In this document: positions 47,967-57,739 of the stretch, one piece after another | Layout: the number at the start of each line of letters is the position of its first letter | Numbering within the stretch: the stretch's first letter is position 1 | Source of the DNA: CAZTDU01 sp964617355 | Lineage (GTDB): Bacteria > Pseudomonadota > Gammaproteobacteria > Burkholderiales > SG8-39 | NCBI GenBank assembly: GCA_964617355.1 | Contig: CAZTXP010000005.1 | Span: forward strand, 1 to 64,000 | DNA: 64,000 nucleotides | Reading direction: 5' to 3' | Notes under the pieces: generated by a model | Seen by the model: only the letters and a program-made list of their open reading frames with translations | What the model was told of the DNA's origin: nothing | The model's database searches: none | Program-made: the position numbers and the translations under genes

Positions 47967-49094
47967 ATGAGCCTGCGCATCCGCGTCGCGGACTCGCTAT
48001 CCGGCGTGGACGCACCAGCATGGGACGCGCTCGCGCAGGGCAATCCCTTCTCGAGCCACGCGTACCTCTCCGCGCTCGTCGATACCGGGTGCGCGAGCGG
48101 GCGCACCGGCTGGCAGCCGCAATTCCTGATCCTCGAGCGCGGCGGCGCGCTCGCCGGCGGCATGCCGCTGTTCGTCAAGTCGCACTCGCGCGGCGAATAC
48201 GTCTTCGACTGGGCCTGGGCCGATGCCTACCAGCGCCACGGGCTGGAGTACTACCCGAAGCTGGTCTGCGCCGTGCCATTCACGCCGGTCGCCGGCCCGC
48301 GCATCCTCGCGGTCACGGACGCAGACCGGGCCACGCTGGCCACCGCCGCCCTCGAGGCCGCGCGCGAGTTCTCGTCGCTGCACGTGCTGTTCCCGCGCGA
48401 CGAGGAAGCCGAGGCCCTGCAGTCCTGCGGCATGCTGCTGCGCCGGACCGTGCAGTTCCACTGGCGGAACGAAGGCTACGCGGACTTCGACGCCTTCCTC
48501 GCGCGCATGAACCACCAGCGCCGCAAGAACATCCGGCAGGAACGGCGCAGGGTGCGCGACGCAGGCGTCGATTTCGAGGTGCTGAAGGGCGACGCGATCG
48601 CCGAGCGCGACTGGGCGTTCTTCCAGCGCTGCTACGCCGGCACCTACGCGGCGCACCACTCGCGACCGTACCTGAACCTGGAGTTCTTCCTGCGGATCGG
48701 CGCGACGCTGGCGCGCCATGTCGTGCTGTTCATCGCGCGCCGCGGCGGGCGCCCGATCGCGGCATCGCTCTGCTTCGTCGCCGGCGACACGATGTACGGC
48801 CGCTACTGGGGCGCGATCGAGCACGTGCCGCTGCTGCACTTCGAGGCCTGCTACTACCGGCCGATCGAGTACGCGATCGCCGAGGGCCTCTCCACGTTCG
48901 AGGGCGGCGCGCAGGGCGAGCACAAGCTCTTTCGCGGACTGCTGCCGGCCGAATCGCGCTCGGCGCACTGGCTGGCGCACCCTCGATTCTCCAGCGCGGT
49001 CGAGGATTTCCTCGCCCGTGAGTCGCGGGGCATCTCGCGCTACGTCGACGAACTGAACGAGCACTCGCCGTTCAAGGACGCGGCGCCCGGCTAG
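47967..49094 (+). CDS. COG3146 (DUF482) GNAT-fold protein
   Basis: Protein of 375 residues belonging to the COG3146/DUF482 family, described as peptidoglycan-biosynthesis-like acyltransferases of the FemAB/GNAT fold. Typical segments are FSSHAYLSALVDTGC, FDWAWADAYQRHGLEYYPKL, MNHQRRKNIRQERRRV, and the closing EGGAQGEHKLFRGLLP with AHWLAHPRF. The real substrate is not known. The start at 47967 fits the family N-terminus; the frame open to 47835 crosses glnB. The stop interlocks with the ppa stop in a shared CTAG. Confidence 0.8.
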   Translation: MSLRIRVADSLSGVDAPAWDALAQGNPFSSHAYLSALVDTGCASGRTGWQPQFLILERGGALAGGMPLFVKSHSRGEYVFDWAWADAYQRHGLEYYPKLVCAVPFTPVAGPRILAVTDADRATLATAALEAAREFSSLHVLFPRDEEAEALQSCGMLLRRTVQFHWRNEGYADFDAFLARMNHQRRKNIRQERRRVRDAGVDFEVLKGDAIAERDWAFFQRCYAGTYAAHHSRPYLNLEFFLRIGATLARHVVLFIARRGGRPIAASLCFVAGDTMYGRYWGAIEHVPLLHFEACYYRPIEYAIAEGLSTFEGGAQGEHKLFRGLLPAESRSAHWLAHPRFSSAVEDFLARESRGISRYVDELNEHSPFKDAAPG

Positions 49095-49639
49095 AACTTC
49101 GGCTTCTTCCTCGCCTTGCGGAAGCGCGCCACCGAGTCGAGGATCTCGCGCTTCGCCTCCTCCGCCCCGACCCAGCCGGTGACCTTGACCCACTTGCCGC
49201 GCTCGAGATCCTTGTAGTGCTCGAAGAAGTGGGCGATCGTCGCCAGCCGCTCCTCGGGGACATCGCGGGGCGAGGTGATGTGGCGGTAGAGGCCGGTGAG
49301 CTTGTCCACCGGGACGGCGAGGATCTTGGTGTCGTCGCCCGCCTCGTCCTCCATCTTCAGCATGCCGATGGGCCGGCAGCGCACCACGACGCCGGTGATC
49401 AGCGGGAACGGCGAGATCACCAGCACGTCCGCAGGATCGCCGTCGCCCGAGAGGGTGTGCGGGATGTAGCCGTAGTTGCACGGGTAGTGCATCGCCGTCG
49501 ACATGAATCGGTCGACGAACACGGCGCCGGTCTCCTTGTCGACCTCGTACTTGATCGGGTCGGCGTTCATCGGGATCTCGATGATCACGTTGACGTCGTT
49601 GGGCACGTCGCTGCCCGAGTTGACGCGGTCGAGGTTCAT
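49091..49639 (-). CDS. ppa: Inorganic pyrophosphatase
   Basis: Soluble family I enzyme that hydrolyses pyrophosphate and pulls biosynthetic reactions forward. The 182 residues are normal. The metal-binding acidic motif DGDPADVLVISPFP is complete. NYGYIPHTLSGD and KMEDEAGDDTKI supply further active-site residues. It converges on the COG3146 gene, and the two stops share a CTAG. It is divergent from the downstream SDR gene, and the 41-base spacer holds one AT-rich box that can be read as a -10 element on either strand. Confidence 0.96.
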   Translation of the reverse strand: MNLDRVNSGSDVPNDVNVIIEIPMNADPIKYEVDKETGAVFVDRFMSTAMHYPCNYGYIPHTLSGDGDPADVLVISPFPLITGVVVRCRPIGMLKMEDEAGDDTKILAVPVDKLTGLYRHITSPRDVPEERLATIAHFFEHYKDLERGKWVKVTGWVGAEEAKREILDSVARFRKARKKPKF

Positions 49640-49647
49640 GGCGGTCC

Positions 49648-49653
49648 TATAAT
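49648..49653 (+). promoter_or_regulatory. -10 box of the SDR gene (TATAAT)
   Basis: TATAAT lies 27 bases before the SDR start, with GGAGGAGA as ribosome binding site in between. Its reverse (ATTATA) sits about 9 bases before the divergent ppa ATG and may contribute to ppa transcription. No good -35 is seen. Confidence 0.5.
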
Positions 49654-49680
49654 CGTTTGCGCAGACGGAGGAGAGATTAC

Positions 49681-50433
49681 ATGAGGCTCGAAGGCAAGGT
49701 CGCGATCGTCACCGGCGCGGGATCGGGGTTCGGCGAAGGCATCGCGCGGCGCTTCGCGCAGGAGGGCGCGAAGGTCGTGGTCAACGACATCAACGCGGCG
49801 GGCGGGGAGCGCGTCGCCCGCGAGATCGGCACAGGCGCGACCTTCGTGCGCGCGGACGTGACGCGGGCTTCGGACTGGGCGGCACTCGTCGCCGCGGCCG
49901 TGGACTTCGGCGGGCACCTCGACACCGTCGTGAACAACGCCGGCTGGACCCACCGCAACAAGCCCTACCTCGAGGTGAGCGAGGACGAGTTCGACAAGGT
50001 CTATGCCGTTAACGTGAAGAGCGTGTACCTCTCCGGCCTCGCCGCGATACCGCAATTCCGCAAGCAGGGCGGCGGCAGCTTCGTGAACATCGCCTCGACC
50101 GCGGGCGTGCGCCCGCGCCCGGGACTCTGCGTCTACAACAGCTCGAAGGGCGCGGTGATCAACCTGTCGAAGGGCATGGCGGGCGAGCTGGGCCCCGACG
50201 GCATCCGGGTGAACTGCGTGAACCCGGTGTTCAGCGACGTCACCGCGCTGTCGGCCGACTTCGCCGGCGGCGCCGTCACCGAGGAGGCGAAGAAGCGCTT
50301 CCTCGCCACGATCCCGCTCGGCCGCTTCTCCACGCCGCTCGATATCGCCAACGCCTGCGTGTACCTCGCGTCCGACGAGGCGTCGCTCGTGTCCGGCGTG
50401 TGCCTGGAGGTCGACGGCGCGCGCTGCGTATAG
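49681..50433 (+). CDS. Short-chain dehydrogenase/reductase, glucose dehydrogenase-like
   Basis: NAD(P)-dependent oxidoreductase of 250 residues. The cofactor motif is TGAGSGFGEG, NNAG is at about residues 84-87, and the catalytic Ser, Tyr and Lys are in NIASTAGV and YNSSKGA. It ends with SGVCLEVDGARCV, typical of classical SDRs. Asp37 in VVNDINAAGG suggests NAD preference. The substrate is unknown. A GGAGGAGA ribosome binding site 6-8 bases before the ATG and an upstream TATAAT support the start. Confidence 0.9.
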   Translation: MRLEGKVAIVTGAGSGFGEGIARRFAQEGAKVVVNDINAAGGERVAREIGTGATFVRADVTRASDWAALVAAAVDFGGHLDTVVNNAGWTHRNKPYLEVSEDEFDKVYAVNVKSVYLSGLAAIPQFRKQGGGSFVNIASTAGVRPRPGLCVYNSSKGAVINLSKGMAGELGPDGIRVNCVNPVFSDVTALSADFAGGAVTEEAKKRFLATIPLGRFSTPLDIANACVYLASDEASLVSGVCLEVDGARCV

Positions 50434-50458
50434 CCGACGGGAACGCGACGAAGCGAAA

Positions 50459-50473
50459 CACCCCCTGGGGGTG
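50459..50473. terminator. CACCCCC-T-GGGGGTG palindrome
   Basis: A 7-bp perfect inverted repeat around one central base lies 26 bases after the SDR stop and 15 bases before a TACAAT box (50488-50493) that may serve the following monooxygenase gene. With a one-base loop it is more likely an operator-type palindrome than an efficient RNA terminator. Confidence 0.35.
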
Positions 50474-50561
50474 CACACTCAGGAAGATACAATTCAGGCA
50501 GCATGGGATTGAATCTGCACATCCTAGAAGCGATGCCTCGCCCGGCAAGTTGGGGCGCGCG

Positions 50562-51863
50562 ATGACGAACGCGACTGCGCCGGTGGAAAAGGTCGACACG
50601 CTGGTTATCGGCGCAGGCCAGGCGGGCATTGCAGCGAGCGAGCACCTCGGCAAGGCCGGCATTCCGCACGTCGTCCTCGAGCGGCACCGGATCGCGGAGC
50701 GCTGGCGATCGGAACGCTGGGACTCCCTGGTGGCCAACGGTCCCGCGTGGCACGACCGCTTTCCGGGATTGACGTTCTCGGCCCTGGACCCCGGCATCGC
50801 TCCGGACGACTTCCCGTCCAAGGAGTCCGTCGCCGACTATTTCGTGGCCTATGCGAAGGCGATCAACGCCCCGATCCGTTGCGGTGTCGAGGTCGTATCG
50901 GTGCGGCCGAACGACGGACGATCCGGCTTTCGTGCCGAGACCTCGGCGGGCATCTTCGAGGCTGAATCCGTGGTGGTCGCGACAGGCCCGTTCCAGCGTC
51001 CGCTGGTGCCCGCGATGGTGCCGGAATCGGCCGGGGTGCTGCAGATCCATTCCTGCGCCTATCGCAACCCGGATCAGTTGCCGGCGGGGGCCGTGCTGGT
51101 GATTGGCGCGGGATCGTCCGGAACCCAGATCGCCGACGAACTCCGCCGCGCGGGACGGCAGGTATTCCTGTCCGTCGGGCCGCACGACCGGCCGCCGCGC
51201 CGGTATCGGGGGCGTGACTACGTGTGGTGGCTGGGCGTGCTAGGCAAGTGGGACGCGGAAACGCCACCGCAAGGCGCGGAGCACGTCACGATCGCCGTCA
51301 CCGGTGCGTATGGCGGCCGTACGGTCGACTTCCGCGATCTCGCCGCGAACGGCCTGACGCTCGTCGGCAGCGCGCAATCCTTCAGCGAGGGCACGATGAC
51401 CTTCGCCGCGGATCTCGCGAAGAACGTCGCCATGGGCGACGCGAACTACCTGTCGGTACTGCGCGAGGCCGACGCCTACGTCGCCCGCCATGGTCTCGAC
51501 CTGGCGCCGGAGCCCGGGGCCCACGAGATCGGGCCCGCCCCGCGCTGCATCGCCGAGCCCGTGCTCTCGATCGACCTTGCGAAGACCGGAATCACCACGA
51601 TCATCTGGGCGACCGGATTCGGCCTCGACTACGCCTGGCTGAAGGTCGACGCCTTCGACGACAAGGGCCGGCCGCGCCATCGCCGCGGCGTCTCGGTGTT
51701 TCCAGGCCTCTATTTCCTCGGCTTGCCTTGGCTCTCGCGGCGCGGCTCGAGTTTCATCTGGGGCGTCTGGCACGATGCGCGGCACGTCGCCGCCCAGATC
51801 GCGATCCAGCGCAACTACCGGGCCTACGACGCCGACGCGCGCGAGCGCGCGAGCCGCTCCTAG
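50562..51863 (+). CDS. Flavin-containing monooxygenase (CzcO-like)
   Basis: FAD- and NADPH-binding monooxygenase of 433 residues. The FAD site GAGQAGIAASEHL is at the N-terminus and the NADPH site GAGSSGTQIADEL is in the middle. A Trp/Asp-rich stretch (ERWRSERWDSLVANGPAWHDRFPG) is typical of the CzcO/YUCCA-like group. ATGFGLDYAWL closes the FAD domain. The sequence ends SFIWGVWHDARHVA. The start is chosen at the first ATG fitting the domain; the open frame begins earlier at 50400 within the SDR gene. The substrate is unknown. It converges on rhlE with a 4-base overlap. Confidence 0.87.
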   Translation: MTNATAPVEKVDTLVIGAGQAGIAASEHLGKAGIPHVVLERHRIAERWRSERWDSLVANGPAWHDRFPGLTFSALDPGIAPDDFPSKESVADYFVAYAKAINAPIRCGVEVVSVRPNDGRSGFRAETSAGIFEAESVVVATGPFQRPLVPAMVPESAGVLQIHSCAYRNPDQLPAGAVLVIGAGSSGTQIADELRRAGRQVFLSVGPHDRPPRRYRGRDYVWWLGVLGKWDAETPPQGAEHVTIAVTGAYGGRTVDFRDLAANGLTLVGSAQSFSEGTMTFAADLAKNVAMGDANYLSVLREADAYVARHGLDLAPEPGAHEIGPAPRCIAEPVLSIDLAKTGITTIIWATGFGLDYAWLKVDAFDDKGRPRHRRGVSVFPGLYFLGLPWLSRRGSSFIWGVWHDARHVAAQIAIQRNYRAYDADARERASRS

Positions 51864-53290
51864 GCGATCGCCTTCTTCAAGCCGCCGAGCAGCGCGGCGA
51901 CCTGCCGCTCGCGTCGCGGCGAGCGCGGCGCATCCGGGACTTCGCGCTCCGGGGCCTGCGGCACGTCGCTGCGCCCCGATTCGTAGGGCTTCGAGAAGAT
52001 CGGATCCGACGGCGCGCGCTCCGCGCGGCGCGGCGCGATGCGGGCCACGTCGCGTTCGCGGCGGCCGCGGCCTTCGCGCTCCCGCTCCCGCTCCCGCTCG
52101 CGCGGCCCGCCCTCGCGGGCCATCATTCCGGCGACCGCGCCGGCGTTCGGTTCGTAGCCGGTGAGCAGCACGCGATCGATCTTGCGCTTGATCAGTTTCT
52201 CGATCGCGCCGAGCGATTCGTGATCCTCGGGGGCGACCAGCGAGATCGCCTCGCCCGCGGCACCCGCGCGGCCCGTGCGTCCGATGCGGTGCACGTAGTC
52301 CTCGGGGGCGTGCGGGATGTCGAAGTTGATGACTTGCGGCAGGCCCTGGATGTCGAGCCCGCGCGACGCCACGTCGGTCGCGACGAGCACCGAGATCTTG
52401 CCGGCCTTGAATTCGTCCAGCGCCAGCTGGCGCTCGGCCTGCGTCTTGTCGCCGTGGATCGCGTCGGCCTGGATGTGCTCGCGGCGCAGCTGGTGCGCGA
52501 GCCGGTTCGTGCCGATGCGCGTGCCGCAGAAGACGAGCACCTGCTTCAGGTTCCTCGTGCGGATGATGTGGCACAGCATCTCGCGCTTCTTCTCGCGCGG
52601 CACCGGATGCACGATGTGCGTGACGAGGTCGGCCACGGCGTTGCGCGCCGCGACCTGCACCTCCGCCGGGTCGCGCAGGATGGTGCCCGCGAGCTTGCGG
52701 ATCTCGTCCGGAAAGGTCGCCGAAAAGAGCAGGTTCTGCCGCACCGGCGGCAGCAACGAGATGATGCGGCGGATGTCGGGCATGAAGCCCATGTCCATCA
52801 TCCGGTCCGCCTCGTCGAGGATCAGCACCGAGACCTGGCTGAACATCACGGTCTTGTTCTGCACGTGGTCGAGCAGGCGCCCGGGCGTGGCGACGAGGAT
52901 CTCGACGCCGCGCTTCAACTCGGCGATCTGCGCGTTCATGTCGACGCCGCCATAGACCACGGTCGTGCGCAGCGGCAGGTGCTTCGCGTACGCGCTGAAG
53001 CTCTCCTCGACCTGCACCGCGAGTTCGCGCGTCGGCGTGAGGATCAGCGCGCGCACCGGGTGGCGCGCCGGCGAGGCGCTGGTGCTCGCGAAGGCGGACA
53101 GGCGTTGCAGCGTGGGAAGCGCGAAGGCGGCGGTCTTGCCGGTGCCGGTCTGCGCGCCGGCCATGAGGTCGCGACCCTCGAGGACGATGGGGATGGCCTT
53201 TTCCTGGATCGGGGACGGCTTTTCGTAGCCGAGATCCTTGACCGCCTGCAGGAGCGGAGGGATGAGGCCAAGCTGGTCGAATGAACTAAT
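51860..53290 (-). CDS. rhlE: DEAD-box RNA helicase RhlE, proposed ATT start
   Basis: RNA helicase acting in ribosome assembly or RNA turnover. Walker A is AQTGTGKT, followed by PTRELA, TPGRL, DEAD (LILDEADRMMDMGF), SAT and HRIGRTGRAG. The Q-motif region FDQLGLIPPLLQAVKDLGYE-KPSPIQ is encoded upstream of the first ATG (53164). Between that region and the preceding in-frame TAA (about 53325) there is no ATG, GTG or TTG. ATT at 53290 falls where family members have Met-Ser-Phe and has GGAG about 9 bases upstream, giving 476 residues. A minus-strand TATAAT (53328-53323) precedes it. The C-terminal tail is a disordered Arg/Glu-rich repeat. Confidence 0.9.
   Translation of the reverse strand: MSSFDQLGLIPPLLQAVKDLGYEKPSPIQEKAIPIVLEGRDLMAGAQTGTGKTAAFALPTLQRLSAFASTSASPARHPVRALILTPTRELAVQVEESFSAYAKHLPLRTTVVYGGVDMNAQIAELKRGVEILVATPGRLLDHVQNKTVMFSQVSVLILDEADRMMDMGFMPDIRRIISLLPPVRQNLLFSATFPDEIRKLAGTILRDPAEVQVAARNAVADLVTHIVHPVPREKKREMLCHIIRTRNLKQVLVFCGTRIGTNRLAHQLRREHIQADAIHGDKTQAERQLALDEFKAGKISVLVATDVASRGLDIQGLPQVINFDIPHAPEDYVHRIGRTGRAGAAGEAISLVAPEDHESLGAIEKLIKRKIDRVLLTGYEPNAGAVAGMMAREGGPREREREREREGRGRRERDVARIAPRRAERAPSDPIFSKPYESGRSDVPQAPEREVPDAPRSPRRERQVAALLGGLKKAIA
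52077..52100. repeat. Hexanucleotide microsatellite in the rhlE tail
   Basis: About four tandem copies of a 6-base unit (CGCTCC on the plus strand) encode an Arg-Glu dipeptide run in the RhlE C-terminal tail. Length changes would stay in frame, two residues at a time. Confidence 0.7.
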
Positions 53291-53322
53291 GGCGCGCGAC
53301 TCCGGCGACTGGAAGGGCGCGG

Positions 53323-53330
53323 ATTATACT
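53323..53330. promoter_or_regulatory. Overlapping divergent -10 boxes for rhlE and the ABC-F gene
   Basis: The 8-base segment ATTATACT reads TATAAT on the minus strand (33 bases before the rhlE start) and TATACT on the plus strand (13 bases before the ABC-F ATG). One AT-rich core therefore may serve two divergent promoters that would compete for polymerase. Confidence 0.5.
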
Positions 53331-53343
53331 CCCGCGCCCCTCC

Positions 53344-55252
<1,909 letters not shown>

Positions 55253-55260
<8 letters not shown>

Positions 55261-55780
55261 GCGTGCGCGGGGGACGCTCTTCCGGCGGCGCCTCGGCTCC
55301 CGGCAGGTTCAGTTCCACGTCCCAGTCGCTCTTCTGCACCGCCGCCTGCAGCAGCTTGCAGACGGAATGCAGCAGGACGGCGTCGAACGTGAGCGTCAGG
55401 CCCTGCCCGTTCGTCGGGTGCATCGCCACCACCGGAAGCCCGCGCGCGTCGCGCCCCGTCTGGATGCTCGCAAGCAGGATCGGCTCTTCGCCGAGCGGCA
55501 GCTGGCGCGGGCCGTTGTCCTCGTAGCGCTTGGAGAAATCGGCCTTCGAGATCGCCTGCTCGTGCTCGATGCCCAGCAGCGCCCGCCGCGCCTCGGGATT
55601 GGGTTGGGTGCGGATGCGCGGGCTGGTCTCCTCGGCAAGCTTGACCAGCAACGGCCAGAGCAGCTTCACGAAGCGGCGCGTCAGCCACAGCCGGACCTCG
55701 ACCGACTCGCTCGTCGACAACTGCATCAGAAGGCGGTCCTGCTCGGGGACGAAATCGATCTTGAGCTGGTTCAGCCGCAT
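55253..55780 (-). CDS. Uncharacterised protein of 175 residues
   Basis: I do not recognise this family. The ATG at 55780 (MRLNQLKIDFVPEQDRLLMQ) gives a soluble 175-residue protein without a signal peptide or membrane helix. It has an aromatic-basic segment LWLTRRFVKLLWPLLVKLAE near residues 33-52, a middle PLGEEPILLASIQTGRDARG, and a C-terminal acidic proline tail. It lies 38 bases after rfaE2 on the same strand and overlaps the ABC-F stop by 8 bases. Codon use matches the neighbours, so it is very likely a real gene. No function is proposed. Confidence 0.75.
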
Positions 55781-55818
55781 CCCGCGATCATACCGTTCGC
55801 CGGCGCGGCGGCAGCGAA

Positions 55819-56301
55819 TCAGCCGCGGCGGATCTTCTCGACCAGCGCCGTCGTCGAGCGCTGGTGCTCGAACGCGATCGACTCGACGCGCCCGCCGCGC
55901 GCGAGCACGCCCGCGGCGCCGACGATGCGCTCGAGCGGCCAGTCGCCGCCCTTGACGAGCACGTCGGGCCGCATCACCTCGATCAGGGACGCAGGCGTGG
56001 GCTCTTCGAACCAGGTCACGGCGTCCACGCACTCGAGCGCGGCGACGACGGCAAGCCGGTCTTCAAGCCCGTTCATCGGCCGGTCCGGACCCTTGCCCAG
56101 CGCGCGCGCGGACGCATCGGAGTTCAGCGCCACCACGAGCGAGGCGCCGAATGCGCGCGCCCGCGCGAGGTAGGTGACATGGCCCCGATGCAGGATGTCG
56201 AACACGCCGTTGGTGAAGACGAGCGGCCGCGCGAGCGTCGCCGCCCAGTCCGACGCCGACGCGGACGCGCGGATCTTGCGCTCGAAGGCCGGCGCCGCCA
56301 C
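55819..56301 (-). CDS. rfaE2: D-glycero-beta-D-manno-heptose 1-phosphate adenylyltransferase
   Basis: Makes ADP-heptose for LPS inner core. The 160 residues correspond to the C-terminal half of E. coli HldE. The nucleotidyltransferase motif TNGVFDILHRGHVTYL contains the HxGH signature, and the late EHQRSTTALVEKIRRG is the family ISTT-like motif. The kinase half (RfaE1/HldA) is not nearby; a split pair is usual in betaproteobacteria. It starts 5 bases after the BON-domain gene stop, so they are co-transcribed. Confidence 0.93.
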   Translation of the reverse strand: MAAPAFERKIRASASASDWAATLARPLVFTNGVFDILHRGHVTYLARARAFGASLVVALNSDASARALGKGPDRPMNGLEDRLAVVAALECVDAVTWFEEPTPASLIEVMRPDVLVKGGDWPLERIVGAAGVLARGGRVESIAFEHQRSTTALVEKIRRG

Positions 56302-56306
56302 CGGGC

Positions 56307-56954
56307 TCAGGGCGAGGACTTGGCGTCCGCGGGCGGCGCGGGCCGGGTCGCGGTCGGGCGGCAGGCCTCGTCGGACGCCTTGCAGAACTCGAACAGGCGC
56401 ACGACCTTCTTCGCGCCGCCGGTGGTGCGCGCGATCTCGGTTGCGTCCGCGGCCTCGCGTTCAGTGACGATGCCGAAGAGGTACACGACCGACGCCTCGG
56501 ACACCACCTTGACGTGCACGGCGTTGAACTTGCCGGCATCGACGAAGCGCGCCTTCACCTTCGAGGTGAGCACTGCGTCGTTGCTGCGCGCACCAAGGGA
56601 CGAAGGCCCGGCGATGGCAAGGTCGTTCGTGACGGCGCGCACGTTCGGCACCCCGCGCACGAGTTTCTCGACCTCGGCCTTGGCCGCGGCATCGGGTACC
56701 TCTCCTGCCAGCAGCACGGCGCGGTTGTAGGAGACGACATTGACGTGCACCTTGTCGCCGTAGCGCTCGGAGATGCGGTTGCTGCTGCGCAATTCGATGC
56801 CCTCGTCCTCGAGCTGGGTGCCCGAGGTACGGCGGTCGATGCTGCTCACGACCGCGGTGCCCGCGCCAGCCGCGACGACCGGGAAGCATCCCTGCAGCGT
56901 CGAGGCCGCGAGGGGCAGAGCGAGCATCCATGCAAGCGTGGTTTTCTTGTTCAT
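56307..56954 (-). CDS. BON-domain outer membrane lipoprotein (DolP/YraP-like)
   Basis: Lipoprotein of 215 residues. The lipobox is STLQGC (Cys23). Two BON domains follow (about 70-115, HVNVVSYNRAVLLAGEVPDA, and 125-180, SEASVVYLFGIVTEREAADA), matching E. coli DolP in size and layout. DolP supports outer-membrane integrity and BAM function. It is near yraN and rsmI, the same conserved neighbourhood as in E. coli (yraM-yraN-diaA-dolP). The C-terminus is a Pro/Ala-rich tail. Confidence 0.88.
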   Translation of the reverse strand: MNKKTTLAWMLALPLAASTLQGCFPVVAAGAGTAVVSSIDRRTSGTQLEDEGIELRSSNRISERYGDKVHVNVVSYNRAVLLAGEVPDAAAKAEVEKLVRGVPNVRAVTNDLAIAGPSSLGARSNDAVLTSKVKARFVDAGKFNAVHVKVVSEASVVYLFGIVTEREAADATEIARTTGGAKKVVRLFEFCKASDEACRPTATRPAPPADAKSSP

Positions 56955-56991
56955 TGCAGAAGCTCCTCGAAAGGCGGCGCGATTCTACACC

Positions 56992-57384
56992 TCAGTCCAC
57001 GTACACCTCGAACTCGACGCGGCGCGATGGCGGCCGTGTCGGGTCGAGGCGACTGATGCGCGCGCGCAGCGCATCGCCGCGGTCCAGTCCCCAGGCGACT
57101 GCGTCGTTCTCACGCCGCGGGACGTAGCCGAGCATGCGCCCGCGCCACTCGACTCTGACCGCGCGCGGGTCATGCGGGTTCCCCGGCTCGCGCACGAGCG
57201 CGAGTGCGTCGCCGAGCCGCAGGTCGTTCCACAATGCCGACGCCTCGTGGTAGCGAAAGCCGGCGAGCGGGGAACTCTGCACGAGCATGCGCACGCTCGG
57301 CGTGCCGGGTTGCGCGCCTGCGGTGTTCGCGGCCACGAGCGCACCGGCGAGCAGCGCGGCGCGGACGCTAGGGACGAAAGGCAT
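56992..57384 (-). CDS. Exported HIRAN-domain protein
   Basis: Small protein of 130 residues. An N-terminal signal peptide (SVRAALLAGALVAANTAGAQ) precedes a HIRAN domain: SPLAGFRYHEASALWNDLRL, LVREPGNPHDPRAVRVEW, MLGYVPRRENDAVAWGLDRG. HIRAN domains usually bind DNA ends inside cells, so export to the periplasm is unexpected. The function is unknown. It overlaps the yraN 3' end by 17 bases on the same strand and precedes the DolP-like gene by 37 bases. Confidence 0.82.
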   Translation of the reverse strand: MPFVPSVRAALLAGALVAANTAGAQPGTPSVRMLVQSSPLAGFRYHEASALWNDLRLGDALALVREPGNPHDPRAVRVEWRGRMLGYVPRRENDAVAWGLDRGDALRARISRLDPTRPPSRRVEFEVYVD

Positions 57385-57709
57385 CGCGGATCCACTCCAC
57401 GCGCGGCGGGTCGAGCGAGTCGAGCAGCATGACGTCGAAGCGGCAGGGCATCGCGGGCCGGCGCGCCGCGTACAGCGCCGCTGCCGCGAAGAGGCGCGAG
57501 CGCTTCGCCGCGGTGATGCTCTCGGCGGCCCCGCCGAAGCGCCGGTCGCGCCGCAGGCGAACCTCGGTGAACACGAGCGTGCCGCGATCGACCGCGACGA
57601 GGTCGATCTCGCCGTGCCGGCAGCGCCAGTTTCGCGAGAGCAGGCGCAGTCCCGCCTCGCCCATCAGGCTCGCGCAGACATCCTCGGCTCGCGCGCCGTC
57701 GCGGTTCAT
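57368..57709 (-). CDS. yraN: YraN family protein (UPF0102, endonuclease-like fold)
   Basis: Protein of 113 residues with a Holliday-junction-resolvase-like fold. The motifs GEIDLVAVDRGTLVFTEVRLR (E-D-E/V-x-K-like core, with Arg where the usual Lys is) and RFGGAAESITAAKRSRL are typical. The function is not settled. The ATG at 57709 fits the family start; the longer frame to 57868 lies in divergent rsmI. The pair yraN/rsmI, divergent with 30 bases between, is widely conserved. Confidence 0.9.
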   Translation of the reverse strand: MNRDGARAEDVCASLMGEAGLRLLSRNWRCRHGEIDLVAVDRGTLVFTEVRLRRDRRFGGAAESITAAKRSRLFAAAALYAARRPAMPCRFDVMLLDSLDPPRVEWIRDAFRP

Positions 57710-57739
57710 GGCAGTCTTAACGATGCATCCCGCTTCGCG

